64,000 bases of DNA from PALSA-270 sp963770245 (GTDB lineage: Bacteria; Acidobacteriota; Terriglobia; Terriglobales; Acidobacteriaceae): NCBI GenBank assembly GCA_963770245.1, contig CAVYOX010000011.1, positions 372,001-436,000 of the forward strand, given 5' to 3'. Under the pieces are notes generated by a model. The model was given only the letters and a program-made list of their open reading frames with translations, was not told the DNA's origin and did no database searches. Shown in pieces: positions 15,328 to 26,573 of the stretch (position 1 is its first letter; each line of letters opens with the position of its first letter). A program made the translations under genes and the position numbers.

Positions 15328-16311
15328 TCAGGCTGCGGATTTCATCGCCGCGCAGCGTGCGGCTCCGAGGAGGGCGGTCTTGTCATTGACCGCGACTCGT
15401 ACCGGGATCGATTCCAGCATGGACTGCATGCGGCCCTTCGAAACAAAAGCCTGCATGAACGTCGGGCCGGCCAGCTTGGGCAGAATCTTGGGGGCGATGC
15501 CGCCGGCGATGTAGACCCCTCCGGTGGCTTTTGTTTTCAACGCCAGGTTGCCGGCTTCCGCTCCATAGACGGAGATGAAGATGCCGAGCGCTTGTTCGGA
15601 AAGCGGAGAGGTACCTTCAAGTGCGGAGCGAGAAATGGCGGCGGCCGGATCGGTGGCATGCATTTCGTCGGTCAACCACCGCGGTTCGGTCCCGCGGCCG
15701 GTGTCTCGCAGGAAATGGAAGACATTGACCAGGCCCGGACCGGAAAGGATGCGCTCGTAGCTGACATGTCCGTAGAGCTTGTGGAGGTAGCGGAACAAGT
15801 CTACTTCGAGATCGTCGCGGGGGGCGAAATCGGTATGGCCGCCCTCGCAGGCGAAAACGTGATGTTGCGCACCGTCCCAGTACATTCCCGCTTCGCCTAG
15901 TCCGGTTCCCGCGGCAATCACCGCCTGCGTGCCGAGCGGAATGCCCGGGACCTGGTTGAGCGCCACTAAGTCGCTCGCGGCGAGAGCCGGAACCCCCCAG
16001 GCGGTGGCCTCGAGGTCATTGATGAGCATCGCCTGCTTGATCTTCAGCTCATCCGCCAACCGCCTGGACTCGATAATCCAGGGAAGATTGGTGGTTTGCA
16101 CCCGTCCGTTCGACACCGGACCGGCCACGCCGAAGCAGGCCGCGTCGGGATGCAATTTCGCGGTGTCGACGAATTCGCCCACGATCTGGTCAAGACTGGC
16201 GTATTTGTGAGTCGGATAGGTGGAAGTCGAGACCAAATTGAACTGGCCGTTCGCCGCATCGAAAAATGCCAGCCTGGCATGAGTGCCGCCGATGTCGCCC
16301 GCCAGGATCAT
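15328..16311 (-). CDS. glk: Glucokinase
   Basis: 327 aa, bacterial glucokinase (Glk, ROK-unrelated type). It has the phosphate-binding LAGDIGGTHARLAFFD at the N-terminus, AAGTGLGEAGMYWD, and EGGHTDFAPRDDLEVDLF. It phosphorylates glucose with ATP to glucose-6-phosphate, the substrate of the adjacent Zwf. The start overlaps the zwf stop by 4 nt (ATGA), so translation is coupled. Full length. Confidence 0.93.
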   Translation of the reverse strand: MILAGDIGGTHARLAFFDAANGQFNLVSTSTYPTHKYASLDQIVGEFVDTAKLHPDAACFGVAGPVSNGRVQTTNLPWIIESRRLADELKIKQAMLINDLEATAWGVPALAASDLVALNQVPGIPLGTQAVIAAGTGLGEAGMYWDGAQHHVFACEGGHTDFAPRDDLEVDLFRYLHKLYGHVSYERILSGPGLVNVFHFLRDTGRGTEPRWLTDEMHATDPAAAISRSALEGTSPLSEQALGIFISVYGAEAGNLALKTKATGGVYIAGGIAPKILPKLAGPTFMQAFVSKGRMQSMLESIPVRVAVNDKTALLGAARCAAMKSAA

Positions 16312-17840
16312 TTCTCGAAGTTCCTCCAGTGACGGCCGTCGTGCTCCATCAGATCATCGGCGTCCTTGGGGCCCCAGGTACCGGCGGCATAGTTGGGAAA
16401 ATTGCGCGGCGGCAGCGCCTTCCAGACGTCGAGCACCGGGCTGACCACACACCATCCGGCTTCGACCATGTCGGCGCGCTGGAACAGCGTGGCGTCGCCA
16501 ATCATACAGTCATGCAGCAGGCGCTCGTAGCCGGTGCTGGGCTGCTGTCCAAAGTAGTCGCTGTATTCGAAATTCATGTCCACGGCGCCCAAGCGCATGG
16601 CCGGGCCAGGAACCTTGGCGGCGAACTGCAGCGAGATTCCCTCCTCGGGTGAGATGTGCAGGATGAGCTGATTGGGCATCAGGTTTTCGACCGGCGTGTC
16701 GCGGAACAAGACGAAGGGCGCGCGCCGGAACTGAATCACGATGTGAGTATTGTGGGCGGGCAGGCATTTTCCCGTCCGCAGGTAGAAGGGAACATCGGCC
16801 CAGCGCCAGTTGTCGATCTGCAGCTTCATGGCCACGAAGGTTTCGGTTCTCGAATCCGGAAGAACGTCGTCCTCGGCGCGGTATGCGGGAACTCGCTTTC
16901 CGGCGACCGTTCCCTCGCCGTACTGCCCGCGGATGGTCTTGCTCAACACATCCTCGGAACTCAAAGGCTGAATGGCATGCAGGATCTTGCCCTGTTCGTC
17001 GCGCACCGCGTCCGCGCGGAACGAGACTGGAGGCTCCATGGCGGTGAGGCTGATGAGCTGCATGATGTGGTTCGGCACCATGTCGCGCAAGGCGCCGGCT
17101 TTGTCGTAGTAACTGCCGCGCTGCTCCACCCCGACCGTTTCCGCCACCGAGATCTGCACGTGGTCGATGTACCGGCGGTTCCAGATCGGCTCGAAGATTC
17201 CATTGGCGAAGCGCAGAGCCAGGATGTTCTGCACGGTTTCTTTCCCCAGGTAGTGGTCGATGCGGTAGATCTGCTTTTCGCTGGCCACGCGCAACAGTTG
17301 CTGGTTGAGCGCCTTGGCCGATTCCAGATCATGGCCGAAGGGTTTCTCGATGATGACCCGCCGCCAGTTCTGCTTTTCCTCCATCAGACCGACCGCGGCC
17401 AGCTGCTCGACCACCGGACCGAAATAGTCGGCGGCGGTCGCCATGTAGTAGAGGTGGTTGCCGTGCGTGGAGTGGTCGCGGTCCACCTTCTCCAGAAGGT
17501 CTTTGAGCTGAGGGTAAAGATTCTTGTCGCCGAAGCTGCCCGGCAGGTAGTACAGGCGGCTGACAAACCCCTCCCAGAGGTCAGGATCGACCTCCTCGGT
17601 GCCGAATTCCTTTATGTCCTCCGAGGCCTTCTTGCGGAAGTCTTCGGTGTTGATCGGAGAGCGTGCGACTCCGACGACGGCGAACTCGCGGGAGAGCAGT
17701 TCGCTCTTGACCAGGTTGTAGAGCGCGGGAATCAGTTTGCGCTGAGTCAGATCGCCGGCCGCTCCGAAGATCACCATCACGCAGGGCTCCCCGACTTTTC
17801 CGACGCGTTGTGTGATCGGCATGGCTACTGTTTGGGCCAT
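16308..17840 (-). CDS. zwf: Glucose-6-phosphate 1-dehydrogenase
   Basis: 510 aa. It has the nucleotide-binding GAAGDLTQRKLIPAL, the substrate motif RIDHYLGKETVQN (catalytic His in the DHY context) and IEKPFGHDLESA. It oxidises glucose-6-phosphate to 6-phosphoglucono-lactone with NAD(P)+. It lies between gnd (33 bp upstream) and glk (overlap) in the sugar-phosphate operon. Normal length. Confidence 0.95.
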   Translation of the reverse strand: MAQTVAMPITQRVGKVGEPCVMVIFGAAGDLTQRKLIPALYNLVKSELLSREFAVVGVARSPINTEDFRKKASEDIKEFGTEEVDPDLWEGFVSRLYYLPGSFGDKNLYPQLKDLLEKVDRDHSTHGNHLYYMATAADYFGPVVEQLAAVGLMEEKQNWRRVIIEKPFGHDLESAKALNQQLLRVASEKQIYRIDHYLGKETVQNILALRFANGIFEPIWNRRYIDHVQISVAETVGVEQRGSYYDKAGALRDMVPNHIMQLISLTAMEPPVSFRADAVRDEQGKILHAIQPLSSEDVLSKTIRGQYGEGTVAGKRVPAYRAEDDVLPDSRTETFVAMKLQIDNWRWADVPFYLRTGKCLPAHNTHIVIQFRRAPFVLFRDTPVENLMPNQLILHISPEEGISLQFAAKVPGPAMRLGAVDMNFEYSDYFGQQPSTGYERLLHDCMIGDATLFQRADMVEAGWCVVSPVLDVWKALPPRNFPNYAAGTWGPKDADDLMEHDGRHWRNFEK

Positions 17841-17873
17841 CGTGTCGCCTCGTTCCGCGGAACGCGGGAGAAA

Positions 17874-18872
<999 letters not shown>

Positions 18873-18954
18873 GGCTTGCTCCTTGCGAACTCCGTGTTGC
18901 TCCCCGTCCTCACGATTCAAACGGCAGAGAGAATCCTTGAACTCGAAGTCTTAA

Positions 18955-21846
18955 CTAATTCAAAGACTCCGCGAGCGCCTTCACGAGGGTAGTCAGGCCG
19001 GACGCCACGTCCGTGCCGAGATGCACTCGCAGCGCCCTGCGCCCGCGGTCCGCCAGCACCTTGAAATCGCCGCGCGCCTGTGCCGCTTTCACGATTCCGA
19101 AGGTGTACTTCTGGCCGGGCACGGCGAGATCGGCGGCATCGTCCGAGGTGAGTTGCAGGAAAACTCCCGAATTGGGGCCACCCTTGTAGGCTTGGCCAGT
19201 GGAGTGCAGAAAACGCGGCCCGAATCCGAGGCAGGTGGCCGCATGTTTGCGGTCGCGCAGCAGGTGACGAATCTCCTGCAAGCGGGCTTCATGCGCGGAG
19301 TTCATCTGGACAAACGCCAGCAGGGCGAAGTAATCGCCCGCCCCGATGCGATTGAGATGGGCGCGCAGATAGCCGACCAGAGACTGGTCGCCGCCGATCG
19401 ATTTGGCCAGGGCGTCGGCGTTTTTCGCATCGGTAAAAAGCTTGACCCCGCTTTGTTCAAAAATGGGGGTTTCGGAAGGAAGTTTGCCGGTCTTCTCGTA
19501 TGCGCTCGTCAGATCGCGGGTCGCGATCTTGCTGGCCTCGACATCGGGCTGATTGAACGCGTTGATGCCGATGATCGAGCCCGCGACGGCAGTAGCAATT
19601 TCCCAGCGGAAAAATTCCTGGCCCAGGCGGTCGATGTCCGCAACGGCAATGCGCACCACCACCTGCCCGGCCTGTTCGAGGGCGGCAAGCTTGGCGTCCT
19701 GTTGGGCGTCGGGTGCCGAATCCAGGCGTAAGTATGCAAACACCCGGTCCTGGCCGTAAACCTCCGGCGCACCCAGGGCTTCCTGGTCCACCGGAATAAT
19801 ACCTTTGCCCTGTTTGCCGGTCGATTCGGCGAGTAGTTGTTCGAGCCATGCGCCGAGATCGGAGATGGCAGGCGAAGTGATGATGGTGACCTTATCACGG
19901 CCGTTCTTAGCTGCGGTTCCAAGCACGATGCCCAGCACGACCCCCGGGTTCTCCGCGACCGCCACCGAAGGACCGCAGGCTTCGACCATTTCCTGGGTAC
20001 GGTCGAGAAACTTCCGGACATCGAGCCCCATGATGGCCGCCGGCACCAGGCCGAAGTTGGAGAGCGCGGAGTAACGGCCGCCGATGCTCGGCAGTCCGTA
20101 GTGGATGTGGCGAAAGTGGTCTCGCTCGGCGACCTGCTGCATCTTCGAGCCGGGGTCGGTGATGGCTAGGAAGCGGCTGCCGGCTTTATCGGCGCCCACA
20201 GTTTGCTGCACGCGCTCGAAGAAATACTGTTTGAAAATATTCGGCTCCAGGGTAGATCCCGATTTGCTCGAAACCACGAACAGCGTTTTCCCGAGATCAA
20301 TTTTGCTTTCGAAAGCTTTGATCTGGGCAGGATCGGTGGAATCGAGCACGTGGAGCTGGGGAAAGCCGGGGACGCGGCCGAAGGTTTTCTCGAGCACTTC
20401 GGGGCAAAGACTGGACCCGCCCATGCCCAGCAAGAGAATGTCGGTGAATCCCCCGCTTTTGGAATCCGCGGCAGCCTCTCGCAGGTGGTCGATCTCGGCG
20501 ATCTGCTCGGCCGCGATGTCGAGCCAGCCGAGCCAGTCGGCTTCGTCAGTTCCGGTCCACAACGACGGATCGTGCTGCCATAGGCGGCGGACTTTTCCGG
20601 CCGCGCGCCAGTCATTGAGGTTGGCCGTCACCTGGGCGGCTAACCCGGCCGGCAGCTTGTAGGTGGGGCGGCTCAGTTTGGCACCGGCCCCGCTCTTGGT
20701 CTTGGTCTCCACGGCTTCGAGCAGCTTGTCGAAGGCCTCGGCGAAAAGGCGCACCCCATCCTCGGTGAGTTTGTCGGTGACTTCATCAATCGAGATGCCC
20801 AGCTGGGCAAGCGTTTTCATGACCTCCTCGGCAGCGGGGATATTCTCGGTCAGGCTGCTGCGGGGATGGCCGTGATCGCGGAAGGCGTCGAGCGTGGCCG
20901 GGGGCACGGTGTTGACCGTGTCCCGACCGATGAGTTCCTCGACGTACATCACGTCGCTGAACTTCGGATTCTTCGTGCTGGTGCTCGCCCACAGCACGCG
21001 CTGGGTCTGACCGCCCGCCGTCGCCAGCTTCTTCCAGGGCTCGGTGGCAAAGATCTTTAGGTATCGCTGATAGGCGAGCTTGCCGTTCGCGATGGCAATC
21101 TTTCCCTCCAGGTTCTTGAGCTGCTCCTGTTCGCGCGGATCTTTCGAGGTCGCCAGGCGAGCCGCCAGGAGGGAATCGACGGCGGAGTCGATGCGACTGA
21201 TGAAAAAGCTGGCCACGCTGGCGATCTTGCTCGGATCGCCCCCGCCCGAGACGAACTTCTGGAGGCCGGCCACGTAGGCCTCCGCCACTTGCTGATAGAC
21301 CTCTTGCGAAAACAACAGGGTGACGTTGATATTGATGCCTTCGCTGATCAGCTGCTGGAAGGCCGGAATGCCTTCCTTGGTGCCCGGGACTTTGATCATG
21401 ACATTCTCCCGGTCCACAGCTTTCCACAGGCGGCGCGCTTCGAGCAGCGTGCCTTCGGTATCGCGTGCGAGATAAGGCGAAACTTCCAGGCTCACGTATC
21501 CGTCGTAGCGCTTGGTGCGGTCGTAAACCGAACGCAGGATGTCAGCCGCATCCTGAATGTCGCGGATGGCAAGGATCTCGTAGCGCGCTTTAGCGTCGAG
21601 GTCAGTCTTCGGCGCGAGTGAGTCCAGCAGGTCGGCATAAAGGGTGCTGGCTGCAATGGCCTTTTCGAAAATCGAGGGATTCGACGTCATGCCGCGCAGG
21701 CCGTCGTCCTTGACCAGGCGTTTTAGTTCCCCCCCGGTCAGTAGGTCCCGCCGGATGTAGTCCAGCCAGATCGACTGGCCCAATTTCTGAAGGTCCACCA
21801 AGGGGTTAACGGCTTTTGCGGTGTCGAGGATTCCGGTAGGCTGCAT
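18955..21846 (-). CDS. tal-pgi: Bifunctional transaldolase / glucose-6-phosphate isomerase
   Basis: 963-aa fusion. Residues about 1-385 are transaldolase: GMTSNPSIFEKAI, VMIKVPGTKEGIPAF with the Schiff-base lysine region, and SVASFFISRIDSAVD. Residues about 390-963 are phosphoglucose isomerase: GMGGSSLCPEVLEKTFG, VVSSKSGSTLEPN and GFGPRFLHSTGQAYKGGPNS. One chain thus makes fructose-6-phosphate from sedoheptulose-7-phosphate and glyceraldehyde-3-phosphate and returns it to glucose-6-phosphate, closing an oxidative cycle. Tal-Pgi fusions are known in several phyla. It sits between tkt (81 bp) and gnd (82 bp). Confidence 0.95.
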   Translation of the reverse strand: MQPTGILDTAKAVNPLVDLQKLGQSIWLDYIRRDLLTGGELKRLVKDDGLRGMTSNPSIFEKAIAASTLYADLLDSLAPKTDLDAKARYEILAIRDIQDAADILRSVYDRTKRYDGYVSLEVSPYLARDTEGTLLEARRLWKAVDRENVMIKVPGTKEGIPAFQQLISEGININVTLLFSQEVYQQVAEAYVAGLQKFVSGGGDPSKIASVASFFISRIDSAVDSLLAARLATSKDPREQEQLKNLEGKIAIANGKLAYQRYLKIFATEPWKKLATAGGQTQRVLWASTSTKNPKFSDVMYVEELIGRDTVNTVPPATLDAFRDHGHPRSSLTENIPAAEEVMKTLAQLGISIDEVTDKLTEDGVRLFAEAFDKLLEAVETKTKSGAGAKLSRPTYKLPAGLAAQVTANLNDWRAAGKVRRLWQHDPSLWTGTDEADWLGWLDIAAEQIAEIDHLREAAADSKSGGFTDILLLGMGGSSLCPEVLEKTFGRVPGFPQLHVLDSTDPAQIKAFESKIDLGKTLFVVSSKSGSTLEPNIFKQYFFERVQQTVGADKAGSRFLAITDPGSKMQQVAERDHFRHIHYGLPSIGGRYSALSNFGLVPAAIMGLDVRKFLDRTQEMVEACGPSVAVAENPGVVLGIVLGTAAKNGRDKVTIITSPAISDLGAWLEQLLAESTGKQGKGIIPVDQEALGAPEVYGQDRVFAYLRLDSAPDAQQDAKLAALEQAGQVVVRIAVADIDRLGQEFFRWEIATAVAGSIIGINAFNQPDVEASKIATRDLTSAYEKTGKLPSETPIFEQSGVKLFTDAKNADALAKSIGGDQSLVGYLRAHLNRIGAGDYFALLAFVQMNSAHEARLQEIRHLLRDRKHAATCLGFGPRFLHSTGQAYKGGPNSGVFLQLTSDDAADLAVPGQKYTFGIVKAAQARGDFKVLADRGRRALRVHLGTDVASGLTTLVKALAESLN

Positions 21847-21927
21847 GATGGTTCTCCCTCTATTTCTGCTCTGCGCCTCATCCCCGGGATCGTCGAGGAC
21901 GAGGCGATGCCAGGGTTGGGCGAAAAC

Positions 21928-24012
21928 TTACTTGGCTCTCGCGATGGTCTCGCGTGCGGCCGCGAGCACGTTCTCCGTGGTGAACCCAAACTTTTTCTGC
22001 AGATCCTTGATCGGCGCCGAGGCCCCGAAACGGTGCATGCCCACGACCGAACCCGCGGGGCCCACGTAGCGCCCCCAGCCGAAAGTGCTGGCCATTTCGA
22101 CCGCCACTCGCGCCCCGACCGAGGGCGGAAAGACTTGCGCTTTGTACGCCTCGCTCTGCTTTTCGAAAATGTCCCACGAGGGCATGCTGACCACTCGTGC
22201 CTTAATGCCCTCGGCTTTCAGTTTCTCGAAGGCGCTGACGCAAAGCGAAACTTCGCTGCCTGTTCCCATCAGGATGACGCTTGGTTTGCGGTCGGGCGCG
22301 TCGGCCAGAATGTAGGCACCCTGGTGCACTCCCGTAGCCGGCCCATATTGGGTCCGGTCAAAGGTCGGGACCGCCTGCCGCGTCAGCACCAAGGCCGCCG
22401 GCTGGTTCTGCAGTTGCATGATGATCTTCCAGCACTCGACGACTTCATTGGCATCGGCCGGGCGCAGCAGCATCAGACCAGGCATCGCCCGCAGCGAGGC
22501 TAGCTGTTCGATCGGCTGGTGCGTGGGGCCGTCTTCCCCCAGGCCAATCGAATCGTGGGTGAACACATAGATGACGGGAATCTCCATGAGAGCGGCCAGA
22601 CGGATGCTCGGACGCATGTAATCGCTGAAGTTGAAGAAGGTCCCGCCGAAGGGGCGAATCTTCGACACTGCCATGCCATTCAAGGCCGCCCCCATGCCAT
22701 GCTCCCGGATGCCGAAATGAAAGTTCGATCCACCGTAACTGCCGGCCTCGAAATCCGTGGCGCCTTCGAACTTGAGCGCAGTCTTGTTCGAAGTGGCTAG
22801 GTCCGCGGAGCCGCCGATCAGCCAGGGCACGTTCTGCGCAATGGCATTCAGCACTTTGCCCGCGCTGTCGCGCGTGGCAACTCCCTTGGGGTCTGCCGGG
22901 AAAGTCGGAAGGTCCTTGTCCCATCCGCTCGGAAGTTCGCGATGCTGCATGCGGTCGATCTGTTCCGCCAGGTCCGGGTACTGTCGGCTGTATTCGGCGA
23001 AACGTTTGCCCCATTGTTCCCGCAGGCCGGCTCCGCGCTTGCCGATTCCCTGCTGGAAGTGCTCCCGCACCCCGTCGGGCACCAGAAATTTCGCATCCTC
23101 CGGCCAGCCGTAGAACTTCTTGACCAGTCGGACCTCCTCTTCGCCCAGAGGTTCGCCGTGCGCGGCATTGGTGTCTTGCTTGTGGGGGGAGCCGTAGCCG
23201 ATGTGGCTGTTCACGATAAGAAGAGTCGGGCGGTCGCTGGTCTCGAGGAAATTGGCAAAGGCCCGTCCGAGCGATTCCAGGTCATTGGCGTCGGTTACGT
23301 GCAGAACGTTCCACCCGTACCCTCGGAAGCGCGCGCCCACGTCCTCGCTGAACGACCAAGCCGCGGGACCATCGAGGGTCACATGGTTGCTGTCGTAGAT
23401 CCAGCATAGATTCGAAAGCTTCAGATGGCCGGCCAGCGAGGCGGCTTCGCTACCCACGCCTTCCATCAAGTCGCCATCGCTGCAGATGCTGTAAACGTTG
23501 TAGTGGAAGACATCGAAGCCCGGACGGTTGAAATGGGTTGCCTGCCATTGAGCGGCGATCGCCATGCCCACGCTGTTGCCGATGCCCTGGCCGAGCGGCC
23601 CGGTGGTGGTTTCAATGCCCGCGGTCAATCGGTACTCGGGATGGCCGGGAGTTCGACTGTCCAACTGGCGAAACTTCTTTATGTCCTCGAGCCCGACGGC
23701 GAATTCGCCGAGCCGTTCGTACTCCGGACTCACCCCGCGGACGCCGGTCAGATAGAGCATGGCGTAGAGCAACATGGAGGCGTGTCCCGCGGATAGGACA
23801 AAACGATCTCGATTGGGCCAGGTGGGATCTTCCGGATCGTAGCGCAGAAACTGCTGCCACAACACATAGGCGACCGGGGCCAGGCCCATGGGCGCTCCGG
23901 GGTGGCCAGAATTGGCCTGTTGCACGCCGTCAATCGCCAGCGTGCGAATGGTGTTGATGGTCAGAGTGTTCAGTTCCTGACCGGTCAGCAAAGTCTGCTC
24001 GCTCGCCACCAT
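21928..24012 (-). CDS. tkt: Transketolase
   Basis: 694 aa. Thiamine-diphosphate enzyme with GHPGAPMGLAPVAYVLW, the GDG...N cofactor motif as CSDGDLMEGVGSEAASLAGH, and THDSIGLGEDGPTHQPIEQL. It transfers two-carbon units between pentose and other sugar phosphates. The start at 24012 is preceded by GGAGGGAGACGCA, a good Shine-Dalgarno; the frame extends to 24126 without support. It is the first gene of the six-gene sugar-phosphate operon. Confidence 0.95.
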   Translation of the reverse strand: MVASEQTLLTGQELNTLTINTIRTLAIDGVQQANSGHPGAPMGLAPVAYVLWQQFLRYDPEDPTWPNRDRFVLSAGHASMLLYAMLYLTGVRGVSPEYERLGEFAVGLEDIKKFRQLDSRTPGHPEYRLTAGIETTTGPLGQGIGNSVGMAIAAQWQATHFNRPGFDVFHYNVYSICSDGDLMEGVGSEAASLAGHLKLSNLCWIYDSNHVTLDGPAAWSFSEDVGARFRGYGWNVLHVTDANDLESLGRAFANFLETSDRPTLLIVNSHIGYGSPHKQDTNAAHGEPLGEEEVRLVKKFYGWPEDAKFLVPDGVREHFQQGIGKRGAGLREQWGKRFAEYSRQYPDLAEQIDRMQHRELPSGWDKDLPTFPADPKGVATRDSAGKVLNAIAQNVPWLIGGSADLATSNKTALKFEGATDFEAGSYGGSNFHFGIREHGMGAALNGMAVSKIRPFGGTFFNFSDYMRPSIRLAALMEIPVIYVFTHDSIGLGEDGPTHQPIEQLASLRAMPGLMLLRPADANEVVECWKIIMQLQNQPAALVLTRQAVPTFDRTQYGPATGVHQGAYILADAPDRKPSVILMGTGSEVSLCVSAFEKLKAEGIKARVVSMPSWDIFEKQSEAYKAQVFPPSVGARVAVEMASTFGWGRYVGPAGSVVGMHRFGASAPIKDLQKKFGFTTENVLAAARETIARAK

Positions 24013-24321
24013 TGCGTCTCCCTCCGTGGTTTTACGGTCCGTGAGTGAGTCCTCAGGATTGCGGATCCGGGTGTACTCTCCATGACTGACTGCGCCTGGG
24101 CCGCGGCCGGTAAGCGCGGTTCTCAATATTTTCGGGAGGTACTCCGTCGGAATACCTATCGGTTGCTCAGGTTTTTATTCCCTGCCAGTTTACCAAGTTC
24201 CAGCCAGATGTGCCTCACCCGCGGCTAGAAATTGGACCTCTTCCGGATGGGATGATGGCGGGGTGGCAAGGATTCAGCGAAAGGAGACGAGCTTGAGGAA
24301 AAGTCGCCGGAGAGGCAAGAA
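24013..24321 (-). other. Upstream region of the sugar-phosphate operon
   Basis: Just over 300 bp between the PilZ gene stop and tkt, without a supportable ORF. It should contain the operon promoter, since the gap is too long for simple cotranscription. An AT-rich stretch around 24120-24185 is the most likely place, but I cannot assign boxes with confidence. Confidence 0.35.
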
Positions 24322-24990
24322 TCAGCGCTTGAGTTGCGCCAGATAACCGTGATCGCTCGCGTATCCCTTGGTCGTGGTTTCCACGAACTTGAGGAACTGC
24401 CGCAGGGATTCGCGCTGTAGGGGGTCCATGTCGAATTTTACGCGGACACCGAGGCTCGGGTTGGCGCGAGTGACAATTCCGTTCAGCACTAGGCCCTTGA
24501 CCCATACCTGTCCGCTCGTGACCCAGAGGCCGATTTCGATCTTGGCTCCGGAGTCAAAGATGGCCGGAGTTTCCACCAGGCATCCGCCCAGGCTGGTATT
24601 GGTCAAATTGCCCCACACCGGAGTTGCCGAACCCGCGACTCGCAACTCGACCACGACAAAACATTTCATCCGCGGATAACGACGGCGGTCCTGTCCCCAT
24701 GAGGGAGTGAAAATGTCGGGCTCGAAGGGCGGTGTCGCCGCAGCGCTGGTGGCGACGGGCTGGGGCGGCGGTGTCGGCGCAGGCAGGGGTGCGTCGCCTT
24801 CGGCCTTGGGAGTCTTGGCCGCACTGTCCCGCTTGATTTGCCGCATCATCTCGAGCAGAGCCTGCTCGCGGGTGGCCGGCGGCGCGTCGCGATAAGCCTG
24901 CAACAGTTCTCCGAGATGCAGCAACAGGTCGGGATCGGCAAGGAGCTGGGTCCAGTCCGCTCCCTTAGCCGGAGGTTTGGGATTGCTCAT
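24322..24990 (-). CDS. PilZ-domain protein
   Basis: 222 aa. The N-terminal about 95 residues are helical and proline-rich. The C-terminal PilZ domain (about 100-220) has RRRYPRMKCFVVVELR and NTSLGGCLVETPAIF, the R-x3-R and D/NxSxxG c-di-GMP-binding signatures. It strongly resembles the second PilZ domain of the protein at 9926 (RRxxPRMKC, GGC(F/L)VE). The start at 24990 is the first Met of the conserved polar start, but no clear Shine-Dalgarno is present. A longer frame begins at 25068. Likely a cytoplasmic c-di-GMP effector. Confidence 0.78.
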   Translation of the reverse strand: MSNPKPPAKGADWTQLLADPDLLLHLGELLQAYRDAPPATREQALLEMMRQIKRDSAAKTPKAEGDAPLPAPTPPPQPVATSAAATPPFEPDIFTPSWGQDRRRYPRMKCFVVVELRVAGSATPVWGNLTNTSLGGCLVETPAIFDSGAKIEIGLWVTSGQVWVKGLVLNGIVTRANPSLGVRVKFDMDPLQRESLRQFLKFVETTTKGYASDHGYLAQLKR

Positions 24991-25251
24991 AGGTGAACGC
25001 GTGCGGTCGTATGTGACTTTAGTGATATCCGCCAGAGCTAGGGTGAGGCATGGCCCGGGGTTGGGCAAGATGACTATAGTGACAGGCAGCGGTAACCCGA
25101 GACCGGGTCCGATCGCAAGCCCCCGGAATGAGCTTCATCCGGGCAGTAATCCGCTGCCCGAGAAACCGCCAAGACGATTAGCCATTCATCAGGAATCATG
25201 GCGTCACCCCGATCTCAGTTGGCGTATCCTTAGTCCTATGAGCGTAATCCT

Positions 25252-25716
25252 ATGAGCAGTCAGACAGTGCTGGATCTCGGTCGGCGCAACCCTGGGATGC
25301 GAATTGCCCTCATGGTGGTAGCTGTCGTTCTCCTGGCTGCAAGTCTCGGGGTTTGTGCGGACGGCGACCCGACTGCGGACGCCCATGCTGTACCCGCAAT
25401 CGATGGCAATATCGGCCCTTGTTCGGTCGAATTCACGGTCACCGACGCCGGCAACGCGGCGGTGTATAACGCCAGGATCCGGGTGCACATCGCGTACCGA
25501 TTCCTGAGCGCCCACAAGTTGGACCTCGAGGTCGGAACCAATGTCGATGGCAAGGCGCGGGTCAGCGGATTGCCAGAGAAGGTGAAGGAGGCCCTCCAGT
25601 TCAAGGCGTCGCAAGCCGATCGTTCCGGAGAGGCTTTCTGGAATCCGGCCGAGGGTTGCGCGGCCAAACGAGCTATTGTTCTGAAAGCCGAAGACAAATC
25701 CGGGCAGCAGCCTTAA
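25252..25716 (+). CDS. Exported protein with Ig-like/carboxypeptidase-regulatory-like domain
   Basis: 154 aa. The signal peptide is RRNPGMRIALMVVAVVLL with a likely cleavage after GVCA. An internal ATG at 25297 would give a tighter signal peptide and is an alternative start. The mature part, with VEFTVTDAGNAAVYNARIRV and LEVGTNVDGKARVSGLPEK, resembles small carboxypeptidase-regulatory/Ig-like beta-sandwich domains common in Acidobacteria. Function unknown. Confidence 0.6.
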   Translation: MSSQTVLDLGRRNPGMRIALMVVAVVLLAASLGVCADGDPTADAHAVPAIDGNIGPCSVEFTVTDAGNAAVYNARIRVHIAYRFLSAHKLDLEVGTNVDGKARVSGLPEKVKEALQFKASQADRSGEAFWNPAEGCAAKRAIVLKAEDKSGQQP

Positions 25717-25781
25717 AGGCAGCCGTAACACCCACCCTCAACCTGCAGCCTTAACATCCAGCCTTAACCTCCGGCCGTAAC
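25708..25781 (+). repeat. Short degenerate repeats, CAGCC(T/G)TAAC
   Basis: Five copies of CAGCCTTAA(A/C) or a close variant begin at 25708, 25720, 25746, 25759 and 25772. The first includes the stop codon of the preceding gene. No terminator-like hairpin is formed. Probably slippage-type simple repeats. Confidence 0.6.
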
Positions 25782-25829
25782 ATCCGACGACCTGCGGCAG
25801 ATCGTGTCGGAGGGCGCCTGGGCTCGATC

Positions 25830-26069
25830 TTAGGCGGAGATCAGGTGCTTGCTGCGGTAGATGCTGTAGCCGCGAGCGGTGAGTCGAACCACACCCCGCA
25901 CTTGCTCCTCGACAATCCCTGCATTCCTCAACTCCGCCACCGCCCCACGGGCGACCGAAGAATCCATCGTCTGCTTGGGTAAGGTGACAAAGCTGGCGGG
26001 GTCGATCTCGTAGTATTCGACCAAGGTTACAAGAATCTCGCTTTGGATCGATTCCTGAAGCATAAGCAT
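25830..26069 (-). CDS. Small winged-helix-like hypothetical protein
   Basis: 79 aa. The content looks like a small winged helix: SSVARGAVAELRNAGIVEEQ as helix-turn-helix, then VRGVVRLTARGYSIYRSKHL as the wing and last strand. I do not recognise a named family. The ATG is doubled (MLML). It is isolated on the minus strand, with about 500 bp of non-coding sequence upstream. Confidence 0.55.
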   Translation of the reverse strand: MLMLQESIQSEILVTLVEYYEIDPASFVTLPKQTMDSSVARGAVAELRNAGIVEEQVRGVVRLTARGYSIYRSKHLISA

Positions 26070-26573
26070 TTCTCGCTCTCAGAATACAATTCCAATAGTA
26101 CGGAACTGGCACTGGGGAGGGAATGGCCCAGCTGTGCCGGGAAACAGCACTTCGGTTACCCTCGAACCCCTACCGCCGATCGAAGAAAGAGACCGGCAAA
26201 AAGACCCTAGAATAACGGCAATTCCATGAAATGAAAGGGAGAACAGGGCGCTCCTGCCTTTTGAACTCCCGGCTGACCGCGCGAATCACCCGCGGCGTCC
26301 AGCCCCTCTTTGCCAGAGCGAAAAATAAGGAAGGGCGCGCTCAAGGGGAAGATTTCCGGACTTTTCTTGGAGAATTCTTGATCAACTCATCCCAGTGAGT
26401 TGTGCCTGACCGGCTTGTATCCCCGCCCTGAAAGACAAGGTTTTGCGACGCATCGGATGACCAAGCCGAACCACCTTCGGTTCACGCGTACGCGCTGTCG
26501 GGCTTGGTAGTCTCTTGGCTCCAATATGACTATGGCATGATGACCATAGTTCGGTTCTCGGGGAGATTCGGTA
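26070..26573. other. Intergenic region with a 17-bp repeat
   Basis: No supportable gene. The string TTGCCAGAGCGAAAAAT at 26310-26326 recurs exactly at 27037-27053, on either side of the broken antitoxin gene. This suggests remnants of a larger duplicated or mobile sequence. Confidence 0.4.
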